In this document: in pieces, positions 57,466-64,000 of the stretch
How the letters are laid out: each line of letters opens with the position of its first letter
Numbering within the stretch: the first letter of the stretch is position 1
Assembly: GCA_037367405.1 (NCBI GenBank)
Contig: JAZKJV010009320.1
Coordinates: 186,001 to 250,000, forward strand
From: Ottelia alismoides
Taxonomy: Eukaryota; Streptophyta; Magnoliopsida; Alismatales; Hydrocharitaceae
Direction of reading: 5' to 3'
DNA: 64,000 nt
Program-made: the position numbers and the translations under genes
Notes under the pieces: generated by a model
Database searches by the model: none
What the model saw: only the letters and a program-made list of their open reading frames with translations
What the model was told of the DNA's origin: nothing

Positions 57466-60400
57466 TGATAAAGACACAAATCAGGCGGTCGTGTATTCCA
57501 CACAAGGCGGGAACACAGTCGATGCGTTGACCGCTCAGAATTCCGTATTTAATCAACAATTAACCAATAAATAATGTCAAGCAATGGAAATCAAAGTGTG
57601 GAGTTAAAATTTATTATAACTCTACATAAAAGATGTGTATAGAAGCAAGTATGTAGAGTTCGAACATAGGAAACAAGGTAGGATAGATCGGGCAAAATCA
57701 ATGCACAAGAATGTAAATGTGATGATTTGTTTATAAGTGCTATTTTTTGTGGGTTTTTAATTTTTAAATTTTTAATTTTATTTTTGATTTTATAATTTTA
57801 TATTTTGATTTTTAATTTCTGATTTTGTATTTTCTTTTTATATTTAATATTTTATTTTTTTGAATTATAAAATAAAGTATTTATACAAAATAAGAAAAAG
57901 GGAGATAATGTATTTATAAAAATAAGTAAAAATAGTCAAAATACATGAAATAAAATATTTTTGTTAATTTTTTTGTATTTTTAAAGTCAAAAATGCTGAA
58001 AACAATGAATAAAATACAAGTCTGAAATTAAAATGAGGATGAAAAATGCCAACAGAGTCAAAAATTCTCCAAATTAATTTTAAAACAAAGATAATAAAAT
58101 AGAGAAAATTAGGAAACAAAAACAATATTTTTAAGATTTTTTAGGAATTTTTAATATTTTATAAAGATTTTCAAGATTTTGTAATTTTTAGGAGTTTTCT
58201 TTGTATTTTTTAGTGATTTTTGGTCTGAAGTTAAAACACACAGAAACAAACAAAATATGATTTTATTGGAATTTTTCAAAGGGTTTTTATACTTTTTGTG
58301 TATTTTCTAATGCAAATAGTGAAGAAAATGCATGTTTTTGAATTTTTATAAACATTAAAATGCCACAAAAAAAACAAAATAAAAATATAACGTGAAAGCA
58401 CAATGCAACATGAAGCTAGGGTATTTTTTTTTGGGATTTTTTAGAATTTTATAGATTCATGAAATAAATAAAAGGAAACAAAAAGAAATTACACTACTAG
58501 TAGGGGTATTTCTATAAATATGCAAAAGTATCTGGGCCAAATAGCAATTTTCCAGAAAATATATACTTCAATAAAAACTTTGTGGACTAAATAGTAATCC
58601 AAAGAACCACAGGGCTAAGAGTGCAAAATTTCCAAAGTCACGTGCGCGAGGCACGTGACTAGCAGGGACTAAATGGCAAATAACAAAAACCTAAGGGCTC
58701 ACTTGCAAAATTACCAAAAACAGTACAACGTAATAAAATAGTTTCTGGAATGAATAGAAATAGTACAAACTACGAGGGCCTTTGCACAAAATACCTCGTC
58801 CTCGACGTGCGCAAGTCACGTGAGTTGACGTGGACATGGACCTTGGTGCAAATATGAGAACTGTGAGGGTGTTTTTGCAAAATTTACAAAATAATTAAAC
58901 TGCAGATGCAAGATTAAATAGTAATTATTAAATACAAAATATCACAGGGCAAAAACTGCAAAATACCCACATGTAGGCGCATCCAACGACTAGGGATATA
59001 TCACTTGACACATGTCGCGTGCTGGACGGCTAATACCCCTCCGCAGATGAATGGTCAGAATTAGATCTTGACCCTTGATCAAATGGCTGCGACTGGGCAA
59101 GATCGGACAGTGGCTGCTCTCTAGGAATAATGCAATGGATCGGACGACGGAGAGGGGTGCAGGAGGAACGGGGAAGAACCGCCGGAGAGGAGAGTTTTCC
59201 CCATCGATATCTTCCTCCTCCAACCTTCTTTGAAGCTCCAAAATGGTCGGGCGGCCTCCTGGTGTGTCTCTTTAGCGGCTGATGGCTCCAAAATCCTCCG
59301 GCGACGACCGGAGCTCGCGCGAGATGGCGGTGGAGCTGGGGGCTCCAGGTATTACGACGAGTGGTCAAAATGAGCTCCAGGGGGTTCGTTATGCTCCAGA
59401 CACCTGCAAGAAATGGTTAAACCGTCTACGGCAAAATGCCTCGATGGTTGGTGAAGCAAATGGGTGCGGGGGACGACAAAATGGAGGTTGGCCGGAGCTA
59501 GCTCCGGCGAAGTGGCTGCGAGGTGATTCGATGGGTAGAACGCGAAAAGAAAGAGGGGGATCTACTCCTACAACTATAATAAATGAAAAACGCAAGAAAA
59601 ATGCAGAAAAGAAGGGTCCTCGAAGGTAGAAGTATCACCTGAGATGAAACCTCAACGCCGGTGGCCAGCAGAGGTGGATGGAGCCGCCTCGACCCTTCCT
59701 CGATCCACCTGACGCCCTGAAGATGGAGCTGTCACCTCCTTCTCACGAAAGAGGATGAAAAGTAGAGACGAACTGGTCCAAAAGGGGTTCAAATTCGAAT
59801 GGGAAGTTGGAGGTGGTATATGAGGGAGTTGATGGGCGGCTGGGAAGATCGAGGTGGATCGAGCAAATCGATGGTCCACAACCCAAGGAGAGGCTTGGGC
59901 GTGTAAGACCAATATATAAAGAATAAAAGTCAAGAAGACCTTGTCAAGAAATGGTTAAAGATGGAGGCTCGAAAAATGCTAGAAGTAAGGTCAAAACTCA
60001 TTCTGACACAAAGCCAGACCTCGGTCAGAGAGTTGACCGAGGTCAACCAACGGAGTCTTCTGGTTGGTCCACGTGGACCAACCAGAAAATTCCTTGGCAA
60101 AAAGTTTTATTAATTCATTTAAAAATAATAAATGATTTTATTAATTTTAGGTTATTAAATAAAACATGTTTATTATTTTATTTATTTTTTTGAGGTATAA
60201 AATTACAAGTTACCTTTTATGGCCTATATAGGATAATGTTTTCTTTTTATTTTGTATATTTAATTTTATTAATTTTATTTATTATTTTATTTATTTATAA
60301 CTTAATTTTATGAACTCAAATATATTTTTATTTTATTTTTCTAATATGTTTTATATAATTAAATAAATAGAAGTATATTCTTTATAGGTGTATTTATTGG

Positions 60401-61196
60401 TATTATACCTATGTATTTTATACAAATATTTTATTTTAGTGTTTACCTTAGGTTTTTACTCCTGTTGTAATATATACATATATTATAAATAATATTTACA
60501 AATATATAAAAATATAAAATTAAAAAAAAATAATGAATAATAAATAAAATAAATATTTTAATCTGTACAAGCATACAATAGGGTCCAAAACCTAACTTTC
60601 AAACCGTAGCTCCAAAAAATATGAAACCATCTTCATTAAATAGGTTATTGAAAATTATATACAATTAAAAGTGACTATGATACATTTTGAGTTTTTTGAG
60701 AGATACATGTCTGGGAAGTTGGGATTTTGGAAACTTATTCAGATCATAACTTTTTATCTGTACATTATTTTTGTATGAAATAAATTTTGTATTTTTCTAT
60801 ATTTAATTATCTACAACTTTCATGTACAAAGTTTCTTTATTTGAAGTATAAAAAGTGGAACTAAAAATATGTCACAAAATGAATAAAGAATGAATTAAAT
60901 AAAATGAGTTTTTATTGGTTTTTGGCCCTTATCTCCCACTACTTTATTCTTTGCCAACCTAGTCATCGAGATGCCTAGGTCTCGGGATTTCAGGTAATAA
61001 AATATTTACAATATTTTATTCTTATTCTTTTCTTTTCTTTATTCTATAATTTTAGTTTTAAAAACCATATTTTATACAGTATTTACACATACATGCATGA
61101 CTGCTAAAATGCATGAATTACGCGTATTTACACGCATTTAATACGGTTTTTGAGGCCAAAATGATAGAATAAAGATGATGAAATATGGATTCATCA
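57466..61196 (-). repeat. 5' LTR of the Athila element (3731 bp)
   Basis: Full-length partner of 42842-46610 with the same AT-rich ends and GC-rich island (about 58960-60080). Small frames in the island (for example 59389-59595 on the - strand, 68 codons) have same-length counterparts in the other LTR. As the LTRs are copies of one sequence, this shows shared origin rather than selection. Confidence 0.92.
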
Positions 61197-61201
61197 ATGC
61201 C

Positions 61202-62140
61202 ACCACCACCATCTCCTTTACCACCACCACCACCACCACTACCTACACCACCTCCACCTCCTATTACAGTTGCACCTGTTCCACCATTACCGCACCACTA
61301 TACCCACCGCCTTGCTTCTGCTCATGGTCACCGCTAATCAACTAGCACGGATGAGATATGTTACGAGAGTATAATTTCTAATGATGGATCTAATGGTTTG
61401 TTTGAGCAGGATTGTTTAGAGGGGACTAATGTAGAGGCTGCTGATTTGGACCTACCTATTGCCTTTCAGAAGCAGAAGCGTAGCTGTGCATCATATCCTA
61501 TAGCATCTATGGGTTTTTTTATCGCTTGACTGGTGAATTCATGAATTTTGTTGTTGTACTGTCTGTCGTGGCTATTCCACAGAATTATCAAGAGGCTTTG
61601 AAGGACAGTCGATGGAATTTGGCTATGGAAGAGGAGATTGCTGCTCTTCAATCGAGAGGCACCTGGAGCCTCATCTCACCTCCTACTGGCGTGTCTACAG
61701 TGAGCTGTAAATGGATGTTTACAATTAAACAGGATGCAGATGGTTGCATCGACAGATACAAGGCACTCCTGGTTGCATGAGGGTTTACACAGACATACCG
61801 GGTGGAATATCTTGACACATTCTCACCAGTTGCTCGTTATTCCACCTTATGGTTCCTTCTCTCTATGGCAGTGATTCGAGATTGGCCGTTGTTTCTGTTA
61901 GATGTCAAGAATGCATTTCTATATGGTGATGTTCATGAGGAAGTCTACATGCAATAGCCACCTGGTTTTGCTGTTGAGGGGAGTGTTCACATGTGTGTAG
62001 ACTTCATAAGGCAATCTATGGTCTTAAGAAGAGACCTAGAGCTTGGTTCCAGAAGCTTTTAAACTTATCTGAAAAACAAGGGTAAAACGTTCAAATGCAG
62101 ATCATTCCCTCTTTATATAGAGAACATCCATAGGTATGAT
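61202..62140 (+). pseudogene. Copia RT of B2, 3' truncated by A4
   Basis: After the proline-rich linker (61202-61330) the RT region carries QKQKRSCASYPI, NYQEALKDSRWNLAMEEE, GTWSLISPPTG and VSCKWMFTIKQDADG (61526-61780). A stop after YKALLVA occurs at the same place as in B1. Then LDTFSPVARYSTL, a DVKNAFLYGDVHEEVYMQ block and, after shifts, AWFQKL. It stops at 62140 before the YADD motif. The shared stop position suggests the parent of B1 and B2 may already have been defective. Confidence 0.85.
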
Positions 62141-64000
62141 TGTTGGACATGAGAGCCCACGACGAGCCATTATGCATAAATGTTATTACAAATATCATTC
62201 CATGATCTGAAATAAAGAATATCTAATTTGCATAATAGGTCCCTTAGTACAATTAGGGTTATTTACCATGGCCATCTTGATGATCATACAACTGTTGATT
62301 CAATTACTGAATCATAGAAGCTGGTGCTATGATGAATATCTAAAGAGTTAGATTGATGACTCATCAATCACCGTCAAATAATTATCAAGAGATGATCTCC
62401 AGCCTGAGTATGAGATGTCAATCCTTTCTCATAAGGCTGATATCTAACCGACCTCTTGATGTGGGTCATCTACATAGGAATAGAGATTCAGAGGTGTTAC
62501 ATAAGTTAGGTCAAAGAGTTGACTTAATGAGATCGAGATAACCAAAGACCTATGTCGTATGCTGTCACGATATAGGCACGCATCCTCTGACCGGAGACAT
62601 ATGTGTTACTAAATGTCTGAGTATGTACATTTGGCAGACCAATAGGTTGATGACCTAATCAAGGTCTATACACCGACGTGCTGGTGTGCATGCAAGGGCA
62701 TATGAGTAATACAATCTCTCAAAGGGAACATACATGTTCACTAATAAACCAGAAGACATGAGCTCGCTCATGAGATATTGAGAAGAATCAAATTCCGTGC
62801 ACGGTCGTCTTTCTTAGGAAGGTTGACTGAATTTGTAGGTTTGATATATGCTTTTGAAAAGTATATGATCAACATCTAGGTATGATATATGCTTTTGGAA
62901 AGTATATGATCGATACCATCTCCCAATAGTTGAATGAGAAACTTAATGATAAAACCATGAAGTAGACAGTGTAAAATTGATCTTATACTTCAGGTTTATT
63001 CTGGGTGTTCCAGTATGCAAGATGTACATATATTTAGAATACCTGATGGTGATGTGATCATTAATGGTTATATAACCATGACACTTCCATTCCTAGAGAC
63101 TGATGAAACGGGAGTGGATTTTAGTGACTCCTCTCAGTAGAGAAGTGATCTGATCTTGGTCCAAATGTTGGACATTGATCTGAATGTGTTTCAGATGCAA
63201 TGAGAAGATTAGATTCGCAGTCTTGATTTAATCAAGAATCAATGGGAGGTCTACAAGATCTGGATTTGAGATGTGATCTCAATATCCAAGTCACTATACG
63301 TGTAACAATACAATCGCCCTGCGCTCCAAGTATCCGTGGAGAAAGCACATTATCCTTGAAAAATTTCATGGATAATTTCGTTGTTGATATATGTATCCGA
63401 GCATTGAGAAAATAGATAATTAAATTTGATTTAATTATCATAAATAATATGAATTTGATTCATATTATATGGAGAGTTATCTAAAATAACTAAATGTGAT
63501 TTAGTTATCAAAGATGTAAATAATGCAAACGTGATTCATGTTATTTGGGCACATGAGAATAGATATCCAATATGATTAAATGTGATTTAATTATCATGGA
63601 TACTGAATAATGTGGATAGCACTATCCATATTAATCATATATATTATAAATGTAGTTTATAATATATAAGAGAGAGCTATTTGTAACTTACATTTGTTAA
63701 TTAAATGTTGATGTGAATTAGATTCACATTGGACAATTAATTGAAAATGTAATTTACATTTTATTTTGAATTGTGAATGGGATTCATAATTTTCCAATGG
63801 CAAGATTGCAATATTCACAAAATAATTGTGAATTATTTTTGTAGAATAATTTACAACAAGTGTTGTTGTAAATCTTGGAGATTTCCATGGAACAATGTAA
63901 TCTCATGAGATTACATGAGATTGCCACCAACTCCCATATTATGGAATGAGCCAATCTTAATTCCATAATCTCCATACTTGATTGATTTAATTAGGGATTA
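62141..64000 (+). repeat. Family A LTR of copy A4 (5' part)
   Basis: Starts TGTTGGACATGAGAGCCC and aligns with the first 1.86 kb of the A1/A3 LTRs, running off-window before the TATA box. The left flank is ATGAT (62136-62140) in the B2 reverse transcriptase. Whether it is a solo LTR or a full element cannot be seen. Confidence 0.92.

Larger units (their letters stand above)
42842..61196 (-). mobile_element. Athila-type Ty3/gypsy element, complete, 18.4 kb
   Basis: Minus-strand gypsy element of 18,355 bp with LTRs of 3769 (3') and 3731 bp (5'), both TGAT...ATCA, and a perfect target duplication ATGCC (42837-42841, 61197-61201). Order on the - strand: 5' LTR, tRNA-Asp-like PBS, 1.46-kb leader, gag, protease, RT, RNase H, integrase, 2.7-kb spacer, polypurine tract, 3' LTR. 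The RT start (KAIGW, ISPALC, RRLNPN, IYPISNSKWVSP) is diagnostic for Athila. No envelope-like frame is recognisable. Stops and frameshifts in all genes. Confidence 0.95.
39934..62140 (+). mobile_element. Ty1/copia element B2 (family B), split by Athila and cut by A4
   Basis: Same family as B1. The 5' LTR is at 39934-40095, followed by PBS, gag, protease and integrase up to 42841. An Athila element then occupies 42842-61196, and B2 resumes at 61202 in the proline-rich linker and RT until A4 starts at 62141. RNase H and the 3' LTR are off-window. Flank before the LTR is AGCTC (39929-39933). Removing the Athila element and one ATGCC restores continuity from EAIYMP into the polyproline linker. 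Confidence 0.9.

Overview
This is gene-free repeat DNA from a plant nuclear genome. Every coding signal I can recognise belongs to a retrotransposon: Ty1/copia, Ty3/gypsy of the Athila type, an L1-clade LINE and a short RTE-type LINE tail. Almost all reading frames are broken by stops and frameshifts. The families and PBS types (tRNA-iMet-like for copia, degraded tRNA-Asp-like for Athila) point to a flowering plant with a large, repeat-rich genome. The sequence does not let me name the species. I see no host gene, tRNA, rRNA or CRISPR array.

Layout. (1) 1-7764: copia family A, copy A1, + strand. It enters from the left edge and ends with a complete 2.5-kb LTR. (2) 7765-15969: family A, copy A2, - strand. 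Its 3' LTR is cut at the A1 border, so A1 probably inserted into A2. (3) 15970-18927: probable long gypsy-type LTR (- strand), carrying a 194-bp RTE tail with 17-bp target duplications. (4) 18928-24770: degenerate Athila-like spacer relic split by copia family B copy B1 (19495-24297, LTRs of only 143/144 bp). (5) About 24770-39933: an L1-type LINE on the - strand, split by complete family A copy A3 (25366-35837, target duplication GAAGC). (6) 39934-62140: copia B2, which lies against the upstream side of the LINE and is itself split by a complete 18.4-kb Athila element (42842-61196, - strand, target duplication ATGCC). (7) 62141-64000: the first 1.86 kb of a fourth family A LTR (A4), which cuts the B2 reverse transcriptase.

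The window is therefore a stack of nested insertions. LINE, B2, Athila form one chain and LINE, A3 another; A4 interrupts B2; Athila relic, B1 is a third; gypsy LTR, A2, A1 is a fourth. Target duplications, or a reading frame restored across an insertion, support the LINE/A3, B2/Athila and B1 steps directly. The others rest on one visible junction.

The most unusual structure is a run of five hairpins at 48741-49126 inside the Athila spacer. On the element's sense strand nearly every hairpin ends in the same AGTATAGGGG-type polypurine motif that forms the element's own polypurine tract at 46611-46623. Also notable are a 14-bp inverted repeat in the family A leader, a palindrome just upstream of the family A TATA box, a GC-rich island inside the otherwise AT-rich Athila LTR, and a 47-bp microhomology deletion that removed the polypurine tract and LTR start of A3.
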